This document shows, in pieces, positions 22,410-33,420 of a DNA stretch of 64,000 nt. Origin of the DNA: Neoceratodus forsteri. Its lineage: Eukaryota; Chordata; Ceratodontiformes; Ceratodontidae. The notes under the pieces are model-generated. The model made no database searches. It saw nothing but the letters and a program-made list of their open reading frames with translations, and had not been told where the DNA came from. Each line of letters starts with the position of its first letter. The stretch's first letter is position 1. A program made the position numbers and the translations under genes. Location of the stretch: contig CM028136.1 in assembly GCA_016271365.2 (NCBI GenBank), positions 473,182,001-473,246,000 of the forward strand, read 5' to 3'.

Positions 22410-23060
22410 TACTGTACATTATCAAACCCTGTGACCTGTTGTCCATTCAGGGTTCTAGCACTTACTATCCACATACACGCTCCCTGCCCTACTTCTACTG
22501 TCCAGAGCAACCACTCAGCCATGCTTCAAATCATTTGTTGCCCACCACATCAGCTAGCAAACTGTTAAACAATTCAGCCACCCTTTCTGCAAAAGAAAAC
22601 TTTCTCATGTCCCTCTTGAATTTCCCCTTGCCAGTTTCCATGCATGCCTCCACGTTCGTGAACTGTTACACATGCTAAATAGGTCCTGGCAGTTTACCTT
22701 GCTTATGTCTTTCAAGAACTTGAATATCTCTGTCATATCTCCCTTCTCTCATCTACTCACCCTGCTGGCCCAGAATCATTTTGATCACCCTACTTTTCAC
22801 TGTCTCCAGCTTATCCATATCTTTTCTTTAGTGATGACTCCAGAACTAGACACTGTTCTCCAGGTGTGGCCTCACCAGTGATCTATAGAGAGGTAGTAAT
22901 ACCCCTTTTCTTCTGCTCTCAGTACCCTTTCCAATAAACTCCAGCATCATGTTTGCCTTACTGTAGGCCTTGTTATGTAGGCTTGATTGTTTAGGGAGTC
23001 ACTAAAGATGATTCTTAGGTCTCTTTCCTCAATGGTAGTGCCCAGTATTGCCCCTTCCAT
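22410..23060 (-). mobile_element. CR1-type LINE 3' fragment of a second subfamily
   Basis: Reverse-strand text corresponds to the C-terminal region and 3' end of a CR1 relative. On the forward strand, 'tccagaactagacactgttc' near 22840 is the complement of the 'LE.svqfWs' block, and 'ctaaagatgattcttaggtc' near 23005 is the complement of the 'eRDLrIifsD' block. It is more diverged than copies A-D. It abuts the 3' end of copy B tail to tail. Confidence 0.65.
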
Positions 23061-23384
23061 CCAGAAGGGTGTGCGCCAAATCAATGACTGAATACACTGA
23101 TTACAGCATGCATTTGTCTGATTTCTGAATTCTGAATACTTGCTGTATTCAGAGGTATTTGGCTGAAATATACAGTGACACATGTGACCACTGACAGCCA
23201 ATAAGCGGGCTGTTCTCTAAGGCAGAGCATTTGACCCTCAGTCCACACTGCTGTACTAGGAGACAGTATGGAGACAGGCAGACGTTGTTGCTGCTGACCC
23301 TGGCTGCTGCTTACTTTCAGTTTAGTGTTGCTCAGATAGTATCCTAGCAATTAGGATATCACCAAATACCTGCTGTTTGGCAGG

Positions 23385-23590
23385 ATAGTGGATCCGGCTA
23401 GATAGCAGTGCTGTCTGACAGAGGATCCGACCCACTTAGATCCAGGTTGGATTCTGCGTTATCCGACGTTGAATCCCTGGATCTGATGTCAGATAACGTG
23501 GGATCCGACCTGGGATATGAATTTGGCTGGACCCCAGGTCAGATACTGCTCGGATAGTGCCGCTATTTGACGTATCACAGTCAGAGCCAT
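23385..23590. repeat. Imperfect hairpin rich in 'ggatccgac'
   Basis: Arms of about 36 bp (23439-23474 and 23480-23514) pair 'ccaggttggattctgcg' with the complement of 'gtgggatccgacctgg'. Further 'ggatccg' and 'gatac/gatag' words occur on both sides. It could be a small MITE or the degraded end of the neighbouring hAT element. Confidence 0.5.
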
Positions 23591-23719
23591 GGAGGCACTA
23601 TCCAAGCAACACTAAATGTCCACCTGCCTCAAAAGAAATGAAAAAGTACTTTTCCCTGGTGTTCTTCTGCAGTCTGCATTACAAGACTGTACCATAGATT
23701 AAACTATTTCAAACAAGAG

Positions 23720-23722
23720 ATC

Positions 23723-23770
<48 letters not shown>

Positions 23771-23790
23771 TCCTTCCTTTCTTTCTTTCA
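23720..23790 (+). repeat. (TTTC)n microsatellite
   Basis: About 17 copies of ttct/tttc, nearly pure with two 'ttcc' interruptions near 23772-23777. Confidence 0.95.
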
Positions 23791-23904
23791 TCCTCCTATG
23801 TTATATTTGACTGATTCAGATGCTGCCTCTGTGGCTCAGTTCACAGTTTTTTTCTGGTCTGGTAAGCCTTTATTTGTGAGCTTTCAGTGCCTAATTTTGG
23901 TCTG

Positions 23905-24590
23905 TCTCTTCCATGTCCCAGCTGTGTCTGTCATACGTGCACACTGCACCATTTATTATTTGGTTTTAGAACTTTTATTGTAGAACTTTTTTACATAGAC
24001 CAGTGATATACTGAAATAATTTTAGTTTGTGACAATTTTTTGATACCTTGGTAGGCTTTCCTGTGCCCATTCACTTTCTGCAGTGTCCATGTCCCAGCTG
24101 GGTCAGACGTAAGAGCTCAATAAGCAGATTTTCTGTTATTTTTGTAATATAAAACTGGTATTACTATAAATTATCTGAAATACATTTTCTGTCTGTTTGG
24201 GGTATATCTCCAGGTTGTGCTCTGCCCAGACCAGTTTCTCAGGTGTTCGTGTCCCAGCTGGGTCAGATGAAAGAGCACACCACCCAGATTTTCTGTAATA
24301 TTCGTAGTACACCACTGATATTAATATAAATCATCTGAAATACATTTTTTGACTATTTGGGGGTATATCTCTGAATTCTGCTGTGCCCAGATCAATTTAT
24401 CCAGTGTCCGTATTCTGGGTGGGTCAGACATAAGAATGCACCACACAGAATTTCTATGATTTTGGTAGTACACCACTGATATTACTATAAATAATCTGAA
24501 ATACATTTTCTGACTATCTTGGGCTATATCTCCAGGCTCTGCTGTGCCCAGTTCAATTTCTCCAGTGTCCATGATATGGCTGAGATTTAA
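23905..24590 (+). repeat. ~160-bp tandem repeat upstream of the hAT gene
   Basis: Four to five units with the anchor 'gtccatgtcccagctgggtc' at about 23912, 24082, 24243, 24401 and 24562 (spacing 158-170 bp). Each continues with 'cagattttctgtaatattc', 'agtacaccactgatattac' and 'ctgaaatacattttctgac'. Later units are closer to one another than to the first. The array ends directly at the start of the hAT 5' region, so it may be that element's subterminal or promoter repeat. Confidence 0.7.
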
Positions 24591-24599
24591 GAGAGGAAA

Positions 24600-26720
24600 A
24601 AAAAATATCTGGAACTAGAAAGCACTTGTGGTCAAGTCCTCTACTTTTTGGCAAGGCAGATCCATTGTCTTCTACTTCTAGTATGACTAATATTGATTCC
24701 TCTGCAAGTAACACTAGCAGTAATATGGCCCAGGGCTCCATCCATGCTTCTGCTGCTCCACCTCTGCTGCCTAATACCAGTGCCACTACCACTACAGTTT
24801 TGTGTTCAACTTCTGCTACACCTGACATTGCTTTTGTCACCCACTGCAAGTTGGACACATGCCACTATCACCTGCCTGAAGCACTTTCTGTGACCACTGT
24901 CTATGACACTGCCAGTACTGTTTCTGTCACTGCAACCACTACCAAAGTTCAGCCTGTTGTCTCTAGTACCACCACCACCACCACTAGTTCCCTCCCAATC
25001 CCCATCACTCCCTGTTTTGGGACACAAGCAGACAATCTCAGAGGCTGTTCTCATCTCCACTTTCATCTGACGACGGTGATGATGGATGGTATGAATCATC
25101 TGGGTCTGAATATTTTTCCCAGAAAAAGAAATAAAGATGGGGCATATTACTGATTCAGAAGAAGATGAAGAGTTTGGCATGGGTGTCTCTACTGCAAAGG
25201 ATGTTCACACTGCAAGACACAAAGCAGCTGCCACTGCTAATTCTCCCAATGCTGCACCAAAGAAAATTAAGCAGTCCACACTTCCATTTGTACATAGTAA
25301 TGTACCATTTGTCACTGTTTCCCTATCCTCTGATAAGCCACCTGGAGATGCTGAACAGTACCTCTCTGATGAAAGTAGTGGTACGGGAGGGCATAGTGTT
25401 CCTAGTAGTGGTGGAGAGTTTTATGTGATAATGGCGAGTTTTTAAGTGTGTCACTCACATACTGTGACCTCAAATGCACTTAAAGTCAAAACAGTGAACA
25501 ACATTACAATGACCATCGCAGTGACAGTCGCTGACTCCCCGATGCACAGCAATAAAAATAAATGGATTTATGTGGGGGACTGCACCCCTCAAACCCCCCC
25601 TTTGCCAGGGCAAGCCGCCCTGCACCCCCAATCTATATATTCTCAACTCCAGGGGGAGTGTACTATGAGGCAAGATGGAAAAAACACCCAGCAAAAATCT
25701 GTCCCTCACCCAGAGCCAAACCCAGGTCCACCAGCTCAGACAGCAGTAACTCTAGCCACTACACCAAACGGCCAGCTTGGGAAGGGCTTAGCAAAACAAA
25801 TCCTTACATCCTGTTACAGCGAGTGCAGCTCACTGCCACACTCACTGTAACCTACCCATCAGAGTCTTTTCCCACTCGATCTCAGAATGAGCAGTATTAT
25901 TGAGTCGCTCATATTGAGCAGCTTAGTAATATTCACTCACATCACGGTACACCATGGTGGAGTGGTGGTACTGGTCAGACCACATGTTGAAAAGGATCAC
26001 TGTATCCACTACAAGTAGCAATGTATGGGCCCAATTTGTGGAGTTAAATGAGAACAGAATGCATGCCATATGTCCATACTGTGGTGCCAGAATGAGTCTT
26101 GGTAAGACATTATCAAAGCTGATAAACACATCTCCGTATGAGTCAACATCCATGGTTTGCTATGGATTCTTCACAGACTGACAGCATTTCCTTTCACCAT
26201 GGTTTGGAAAAAGTTCAAAGGTCAAGTCACAGTGGTAGTTGTGGTGGCTATGATTTTGACAGTGAGACAACAGACAGCGCAAATTTGGGTATTACCCATT
26301 CCTTCTCTCGGCCAAACCCACACCCTGTGGAAATGCCAGTAACCAAGGGTGTGACCAGCCCCTCATACTCTGTTCCATTTCAGACTCCTCCCGTGTTAAC
26401 CTCCCTCATTGGTAGAAACAAGGGTACATCATTCACTACACAGTCAATAATTTTACAGGCACTCCAGTCATGAGCAAAGTTTCTCCCCGGTCATCCAACT
26501 GCAATGCATGTCACTCAACTTATTGGTGAGATGAAAGCAATGGACCTTCAACCATACTGCACTGTGGAGGATCCTGGATTCTGAAGGCTTTTGCAGTTTC
26601 TGCAACTCAGGTACAACATTCCATCCTGGACTACCTTTTCATGCACTGTGGTGCTTAATTTGTATGATGATGTTTTTCAGTGTTTGCTGAGGGAACTGAA
26701 AAGAGTCATGAAAAGTGTGT
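24600..26720 (+). pseudogene. hAT transposase, 5' half with BED zinc finger
   Basis: N-terminal part of a ZBED/hAT-Ac-like transposase, which would cut and paste its own element using hAT TIRs. A Ser/Thr-rich leader is open at 24626-25153 and an acidic stretch at 25137-25440 (ITDSEEDEEFGMG). Neither is diagnostic alone. The BED finger is clear at about 25990-26120: SNVWAQFVELNENRMHAICP and YCGARMSLGKTLSKLIN, with C..C present but the expected HLRRKH reduced to NTSPYES, so the His ligands are lost. The text at 26480-26640 matches the next conserved block (HPTAMHVTQLIGEMKAMDLQ, then a stop inside 'VEDpGF'), followed by NIPSWTTF near 26625. A SINE (25545-25850) interrupts it. The catalytic core is displaced to 31481-32830 by about 4.8 kb of later insertions. 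Confidence 0.75.
25545..25850 (-). mobile_element. tRNA-derived SINE, reverse strand
   Basis: The reverse strand carries a tRNA-like head (A box tggtgtagtggctagag and B-box-like gggtttggctc at about 25790-25710). A body rich in 'tgcagggcggcttgccc' and 'ggtgcagtccccc' follows down to about 25545. It separates two parts of the hAT gene. Confidence 0.6.
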
Positions 26721-26932
26721 TCCATTGGGTATCCTGTGATTAGGGCTACTGAGGGAGGGCTAACAGGAGAAGGGCGACTAAATATTGACGAAAGCAAGGA
26801 TGTTGAACACCCATTACTGGCAAGCGTCAAAATTGCAAATTGGGTAATAGGGCGACTGTTCATAAGGTGATCTGCAAAGAGGGCAAATGACAAAATAGGT
26901 GACTTACCAAAACAGCAATCTCTGAATACATG
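26721..26932. other. Short unassigned stretch between hAT and LTR-like unit
   Basis: Sequence after the block 'ELKRVMKSVFHW' no longer reads as hAT protein. It may be decayed hAT or part of another insertion. Confidence 0.3.
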
Positions 26933-28716
26933 TGTAACCCCTAGGTGGCACTATCCCAAGGGCTACTACCCTTGCCTGAATGGCTAGTGACAGGTTAAGG
27001 GGCCTAGGTCCAGTGACGGGTGCCTCCACCTAGAGGTCAGGGTTGGGAGTGGTTAAACTAGCTTGGGCACAGCCCTCTGGGACACTGTGACACCCTTTTT
27101 CTCCTACTAGTGGCCCACACAGAACACGGGAGTTACCTTCCCAATACCCCACATATGCACACTCATTACACATACAGTACCCACTTACCCTCAGGACTGA
27201 TTGAGCAGCACGTCCCTGAGGACCCCCTGTAAAATAAGGTTAGGCAATGCCACAGCAACTATGCAATACTCTCTGATATATGTACTGACACCACAAGTAG
27301 GATATAGTTCAACAAACATAAATCAGATTTATTCAGGGGATGTAACAAGGAAGGGGAATCAGGTTGATTTTGCATTAAGACATATAAATCACAGAACTGT
27401 GCATGAAACTTAGGGTCTGAATGTCACACTTGCTGGGTACCCAGGATGGTGGAAGGCTAGCCAGGTCTGTTGCCTGGGGTTGGCCAGCTGGTGCAGCTGG
27501 TTGGGGCCCTAAAAGAAAGAAAGGCATGCATAGTAAAACTGTAACCTGGAGCAGAGGCTCAGTTCCAGAAAAAGAAAGCATACGCAAATCAGATGGCACA
27601 CTCTTGATTCATAAATTGCTGCAGGGGGTTGCCCTGAATTGTACTCACAATACCCAATACAGATTACAGAATGGATGGTGTTGTTACTGGGTTTCCAGCA
27701 TTCAGCACACATTGCAGAGTGAGTGAAATTAAGATCGCAATCTCCTTCCAATTTAAAGCACATTTATATGCAAAGGAAAGTACTGTACCAAGCAGACTGC
27801 TCCTCGATCCCAATCGCAATTACTGCGAAATACCTGGGAGCGCGCACAGCATCAGCAGTCCCTGACAAGCCGATCGCGTTCAGCAAACATTCGGTCTTCT
27901 TCAGTTTAAGCCTGGTTCCCACACTTCTGCTTCTTCTTCCTCCTCCAAACTCGGATTCAGTCTGAACTATGATTACCAATGGCCGCAGACCGACTTGGGA
28001 CTTACGCACGCACTTCCCGCGTGAACTACTCGCTGCTGGAACAACAGGATTTCTTCTCTCTTCACTGTTACCTCAGATCTGGCTTGCCAGCAACAGTTCA
28101 GTGCATTTCCCTTAGATCCACTAGAGTCCGGTTGGCTGATAAAACGGCCAGTCACAGCAGGGCTCCCTCTATAGGTGCAAAAAGGCACCATTGGACCAGA
28201 ACTACACTTCCCAGGGGCTCCTTCGATTTAGCCCCCTTGTAACAAGCTCCATCTGGGAGTCCCTTTCCTGATTGGCCCAAGCAGTCTCCATTTTAGGGCT
28301 CCCTCAACCCAATTGTTCCAGTTCAGCAGTTCAGAACCAAAATGATGGGGTTTCACAGAACAGTTCATGCTGCAAGAAAAGCAGGTTAAGTAAACTACAT
28401 TATCATTACTATTCAAAATGGTTTCTGGCAAATAGTTACATCTTTGAAAAGAGCTCCCTCTGCACCACTAGCAACAGCAGAACTGGAGCAATTACTCAGA
28501 AGCTCAGGTGGGACTCAAGCAAAGAACGCACAGTCCCCAAAGGCAAACTAATTATGTCGGCGAGTAGGCAGACCTTAAAAAGACAGTACTCAAGGCTTTG
28601 GAGTGTGGGCAGTGCCCACAACTAAACGGCATTTCGCCAAATGCCAGCTAGGCAGGGAGCACTTAGGCAAGCTCCTGGAAGACTTTTAGGAACCCCCATT
28701 TGCAGGGGGGGTTACA
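26933..28716 (-). mobile_element. LTR-like unit with TGTAACCCC ends
   Basis: A 1,784-bp unit that begins TGTAACCCC and ends GGGGTTACA, compatible with a solo LTR (TG...CA) or another inverted-end element. Read on the reverse strand, it has promoter-like features: 'gggaagtgtagttctgg' near 28213-28197, a TATA-like 'cctatagaggg' at about 28177-28165, and a splice-donor-like 'gag^gtaaca' near 28070. No gag or pol is nearby, and I could not match a 4-6 bp target duplication. The class is therefore tentative. It lies inside the hAT gene. Confidence 0.45.
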
Positions 28717-29365
28717 CCTGTGCATGCGTGCACAAAGATAGCAGTACAGCAGCATGCAGGGGTTGCAGCAGCACTATAGTATTCAAAGCTGCCCCCCAAA
28801 CCACGGAACCCCCATCAGCATGCAGGACCCCCCAGGAGCATTCCCACCCCTGGGACCACTCCCCATGGAGCACCCAGCTGTGTCCGCCCCCCCCACACAC
28901 ACACACATATGCAAGCCGCTATCATAGCACACTGCTAGGACACTTGCCGCCGATGTAGCAGGGGTGTGGTGAGGGCAGCGTGTTGGGTGTTTTGAATCCC
29001 ACATACAGCACCCACCGCTCAACACCACACCAACAACAGACACTGTGCTGCACAACAATAGCCATGTAGAATGAACGCCAGCAGTACCGTAGGATGAAAC
29101 AGTGCTCACAGTGTGCAGCACCACAGTAAACAAAACTCACAGGGTGATCCATGTCTGCCATCATGCTTCCTTCTGACACTACACATCAGAATGATGCCGC
29201 ATGCTGTGGACAACTCCTGCCGCACAGTCCCCCAACACTGTGGGTTCCGCCCATACATAGCCATTATTTTTATGCAGCACCGCAGCAGGGGGTGGGTCAG
29301 TACACATGCACAGACGGACACTGATGCGGAACCACATGACCCCCCCATCAACTTAAAGAGACCAG
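28717..29365 (+). other. 5' region of the Mutator-like element (no ORF)
   Basis: GC-rich sequence with a short CA run (28890-28906) leading to the FLYWCH reading frame. It probably is the element's 5' end. I could not define a terminal inverted repeat. Confidence 0.4.
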
Positions 29366-30785
29366 ATGCAGAAATGCAGGTGTTCCAACCTTAGGGTGAC
29401 CTGTATGATGGACGATGTCCATTTCCTGAGTAGCCAGAAGGGGAAACCACTCCTTGCAGACTGGGGCATCTTATACCGGTGTGATGAGGAGGTCAAAACC
29501 AAGGTGTATTGGAGGTGCATGCAGGACCACAAATATGGGTGTCCTGCACACATGCACACAGTGGATAGCCACACAATCACGTCCCCGATGTGGACGAGGT
29601 GGGAGTGTGTGGTGTGATGGCACAGATGCATGAACAGACATGCACAAATGTGGAGAGCACATCCCAGGTGCTCTTCCACTGCACCACAGGTGTGCCCGAT
29701 GCAGTGGCTGGCAGACTGCCAGCACTGCCCCTAATAAAAAGTACATACAGTAGGTGCAGCAGGCTACAAGAGGGTTCCCTGCCACACCTACCTCACTGAC
29801 GGTCCTGAGGAAACCTTTGGAGTACACCATCACAGGGGGACACACCTTCCTGCAGCACTACAGTAGGCCTGCAGAGGACCGTGTCTTGCTTTTTGCCACC
29901 CAGCAGTCCCTACTGTATCTGGCTGGGTGTGAGGGTTGGTCCCTCAATGGGTCTTCTGCTGCTCACTGCCACTGTTTGGGCAGCTTTATATCATCCACGG
30001 GATGCATGCGGGTGTGGTAGTGCTGGCCGTCTACATCCTGATGTCGGCACACATGGAACGGACATGTGCACAGGTATTTGGTGAGGTGGGCAGGCTTTTG
30101 GGTGGGGAGCAGCTTAAGACAGCACTGCTCAATTTCAAGCTGGCAGCCTGGTGTGCCTTCAGTTCCATCTTTGACAGCACTACCCTCAGGGGTTGTTTCT
30201 TTCACTTCTGCCAGGCTGTCTGGTGGAAGGTCCAGCAGACCCCTGAGATGCATGCAAGTATACTAAGGAAGAGTAGTTTGCCCTCCCAGTCAGAATGCTT
30301 CTTGTCCTGGCATTTGTGCCAGTGGATGCCATTGCAGGGGCATATGGGGAACTCTTCAACCAGCCCTTCTACACAGCCCATGAGGAGATCCTGAGGCCCC
30401 TACAGGAGTACCTTAAGGTGATGTGGGTCGGTTGGGCAGTGGGCAGAACAGCTCACAGACACCCAATGTTCCCCATCCGTATGTAGAACATGTATGAGCC
30501 AATGTTCATGGGGCTTGTGAGGATGAACAATTCGGTGGAAAGCTGGCACCAGGGATTCAGCACCAGACTAGGTGTCAACCACCCCAGCATATGGTGGTTC
30601 CTCGACTGCCTCGAGGAGGAACAATGGCTGAGTGACCTCTGCATAGAGTAGCTGCTCTCTGGGTCTGGGGCTGCTACCCAGAAAAAGACCTACAGGGACC
30701 TCACAAAGTGAATTGAGGCACTTGTGGCCAAGTACAGCAAGCCCGGCACACCTGACTACCTGTGTGGCTTCACTTATATCTTTCA
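29366..30785 (+). pseudogene. Mutator-like (MULE) transposase with FLYWCH zinc finger
   Basis: A decayed MULE transposase. The N-terminus is a FLYWCH finger (about 29420-29560): HFLSSQKGKPLLADWGILYR followed by VYWRCMQDHKYGCPAHMHT, with WrC and C-P-A in place. After frameshifts near 29587 and 29965 the MULE core follows: RVLLFATQQSLLYLAGCEGW, FGQLYIIHGMHAGVVVLAVY and NFKLAAWCAFSSIF, then GCFFHFCQAVWWKVQ with the conserved C...H. Another frameshift near 30290 leads to LVLAFVPVDAIAGAYGELF. A stop at 30484 precedes MNNSVESWHQGFSTRLGVNH and the ...PSIWWFLDCLEEEQ motif. The catalytic Asp positions read Asn (WSLNGSS for W..DGTF; NFKLA for DFE.A), and the DFE Glu reads Lys. The enzyme is dead, but the family is unmistakable. 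The host gene FLYWCH1 lacks this transposase core. Confidence 0.85.
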
Positions 30786-31480
30786 GCTACAGGTATAGTC
30801 AGGTGTGCCACCAGCTGAGATGACACCCCTGCTCTGCTGTTCATTCTGCAGCCCAGCCTGGTGTGTCTGCACTGCTGTGCCCCTCAGCCACAAGTCTGCA
30901 TGAGGAGCTGTGCTCCCCCCACATTCACTGTGCCTGTGTACGGCCTGGTGCCTCCATCCCTGATGCACCCTGCTGTGGCCAACCCACACACAACTTTCCT
31001 CTGTGTGCAGCCATGCACTGTGCACTAGGCGTCCTTGCTGGTCATGCTCTCAGTGGCCGTGATTGCTGTCGGTCCTCCATCTGGTTGTGCTCTGTTCCCT
31101 TGTCTTTGCTTTTTCCCCATCCTCTGCACTTGGTGCCCACTCCCACTCCCATTGTGTACCTTCTGTCATGCATCCTGCGTTTTCTGGTGGTGCTGGCAGC
31201 ATTTTGTTTTTTAAATGCCCCATTCACCATTTCAATGGTCATGCCTGTTCTGACCCATCTTTCCAGCTTTCTGGGTTTTGCCTGCACCTTTTTGGCGTTA
31301 ACCCTTCTGCAATTGCCTTTGTGACATAGAACCATTCCACTGCACCTTAGATATATGGAAAAGCATCAATTCTACAAATGCATATCTCTCACTGATAGCT
31401 CACTGGTGTTCCCCACTTGGTGGTTCTGAACTGTGTTGCAGTGTTCCCTCTTATTGCATGTCTGCCCTACTCATTGTTGG
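30786..31480 (+). other. 3' region of the Mutator-like element
   Basis: After the last transposase motif (LCGFTYIF near 30775) the sequence is pyrimidine-rich without a domain. The hAT gene resumes at about 31481, so the right end of the Mutator insertion should lie in this interval. Confidence 0.35.
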
Positions 31481-32830
31481 TCTGATGACTGCAGATCACA
31501 GCAGTGTTAACATCTTGCAATGCCTCCAAGAAATGGATTCAAGGACAGTTGACAAATCGATGTGCTGGCTTCATTGTCACTAACAGTTGATCAAATACGG
31601 TAAAAGAACTTACTGATGGGAACTACCATGGTATTGGCTGCTTTGCACATATACTAAACCTGGCAGTCACTGGTGCATTGAAAAATAACAAATCAGGTGT
31701 TGATGTTGTTGCCATTGCACATTCTACCTGTGGGTATTTCACCACTCAGTCAAGGCAACAAACATGCTTTGAAATGTACAGGAACAGCTTGGATTGGCAA
31801 TGCACCAATTGATTCAGGATGTTACCACTAGCTATAATAGTACATACCACATGCTGGATCAAATACTTGAGCAAACGCAGGCTCTCTATGATCTATCTTT
31901 AAGGCACAACATTACGGGTGTTATCACATGGGACTGGCTGTTGATTGAGGGTGTGGTGAAGGTGCTTGCACCATTTGAAAAGAGACCCATGACCTCGGTT
32001 CTGAATCCTTTTCCCTCTGTCAGGTGATTCCTGCAGTCTGTTTCCACAAATCATCTCTGGACAGGTCTGAGCAACAGAACCATGGTACTGATCTGTATAC
32101 AAATGACCTTCGGGAACTTACTAGAAAACTGAGGTCAGAGCTGAGTTCACTGTTTGCCACAGCTTTTGATAGGTCAGAATATATTTGTGTCACCATGCTA
32201 TACCCTAGGTTTAAATGTGCAGTTTTACACCTCATAATTCAGAGCCATTGTGTGACAGAGTATAATAAGCAGCTGACACCTGAGTTCACAGAGACCATGA
32301 GAGAAAATGGCTTTGGTTGAAAAACGATCTGCACATGGAGCACAGGGTACTGCAGATCCACCACAAGGCACTGGCAGCAGTAGCAAGAGTGGCAGCACAG
32401 ATGAACAGGAGGTTCAAAGTGTGAAGGATGATTGGTCAGGTTTAGACATTTCACTAATCTCAGAACAACACAAGTGTAATGATTTGCAACCAATCTGCGC
32501 AGAGCATAGTTTGAGGGTATGCTTTTCTGAGCTTGTAGAGCAGTTTTCCACCGACCCACTGATATGCTGGTGTCAGAAGTATAAAACATCAACAGCTTTG
32601 TCTGATCTGGCATGCAAGTACATTTCATACCCTACACTAGTGTGCCTTCAGAACATCTATTCAGCATAGCTGATGATATTGTTGAAATCCATTGATCCCA
32701 ACTACACCCAATCATGTTCAGCTAAAAGTGCCTCTGTTACTTCTGCCAATGTTCTGTACAAACAAAAATACTGCTGTGCACTTGCAGCAAAGGTTTACAC
32801 AGTTTGTCAGTAGTGGGCCCTGCTGGAGAG
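31481..32830 (+). pseudogene. hAT transposase, 3' half (core and dimerisation domain)
   Basis: This continues the hAT gene split at 26720. In order: LTADHSSVN (position of the conserved VTDNaaN Asp) at about 31490; GIGCFAHILNLAVTGALKN at about 31640, the strongly conserved 'GC.AH.LNL' block; then MHQLIQDVTTSYNSTYHMLD at 31800 (family: 'lp.l.QDVpTRWNSTy.ML', with Arg-Trp lost). EGVVKVLAPFEKRPMTS follows, then VTMLYPRFKCAVL near 32190 (family: AT.LDPRFK). Last is the C-terminal dimerisation block STDPLICWCQKYK... LSDLACKYISYPT at 32555-32640 (family: 'DPL.WW......P.La.lA..yL.ipa'). At least three frameshifts and several stops. Typical length would be about 600-700 residues, so both halves together are roughly complete. 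Confidence 0.85.
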
Positions 32831-33129
32831 TTAACCTGTAAAAAACTTAACAGAAATTATAAAATGAGTAAAGAAAACAATGTCTTGCATTTGGTTTTGC
32901 TGAGACAGCTTTCCAGCCATATTTCTCTTTAAAATATAATCACACTGTAAAAAAAATTCCCAGTACCTGTGTCCTCAGTACTAAATAAATCCATGCCCCA
33001 CCAATGGAATTCTGAAAACAACATTTGGCAGCCATGTTTTTCTCTGGTACTCAGTTATGTCAAGCCACTACCTTGCTACAGCAATGTAAACAAAAACAGC
33101 AAACATCAAACTTTTTTCTAAAACTTCCC

Positions 33130-33410
33130 AGTGTGTTGTCACTGTCCCTCCCAGCCTCAAAGTGCACTCTGGCTGATCGCACTGTCTTGCTCTCTCTCCC
33201 GGCTGCAAAGCTAACTCAGCCAGACTGCACTGTCTTGCTATTCCTCCCAGCAATGAAGCTCATTCAGCCCAACTGTGCCATCTCTCTCTCTCCCCCTCCT
33301 GGCCAGAAAGCGCAGTTAGCCAACTGCATTGTCCCACTGTCTCTCAAAGCTGAAAAGCTCTGTCAGCCTGGCTGCACTGTTTTGCTCTCCCCCCTGGCTG
33401 GCACAGATCT
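33130..33410 (+). repeat. 57-bp minisatellite with an open frame
   Basis: Five to six diverged units with the core 'ctgcactgtcttgctctccctcccggc' and 'aaagctcactcagcc'. The period is about 57 bp (19 codons). An open frame at 33025-33420 therefore translates a repeated pattern like TVLLSLPAAKLTQPDC. I find no start context or homologous protein, and treat it as a repeat at the 3' flank of the hAT element. Confidence 0.6.
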
Positions 33411-33420
33411 CTTACCATGA

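Noticed and set aside
24626..25153. Ser/Thr-rich mucin-like protein
   Set aside because: It lies directly upstream of hAT motifs and has no independent start, signal peptide or homology that I recognise. Kept as possible hAT leader.
29366..29617. Host FLYWCH-type zinc finger gene
   Set aside because: Only one FLYWCH finger is present and it is followed directly by MULE transposase motifs, with frameshifts and stops.
31063..31329. Hydrophobic membrane-protein-like frames after the MULE
   Set aside because: Pyrimidine-rich DNA yields Leu/Phe/Ser-rich frames. No start context or family match.
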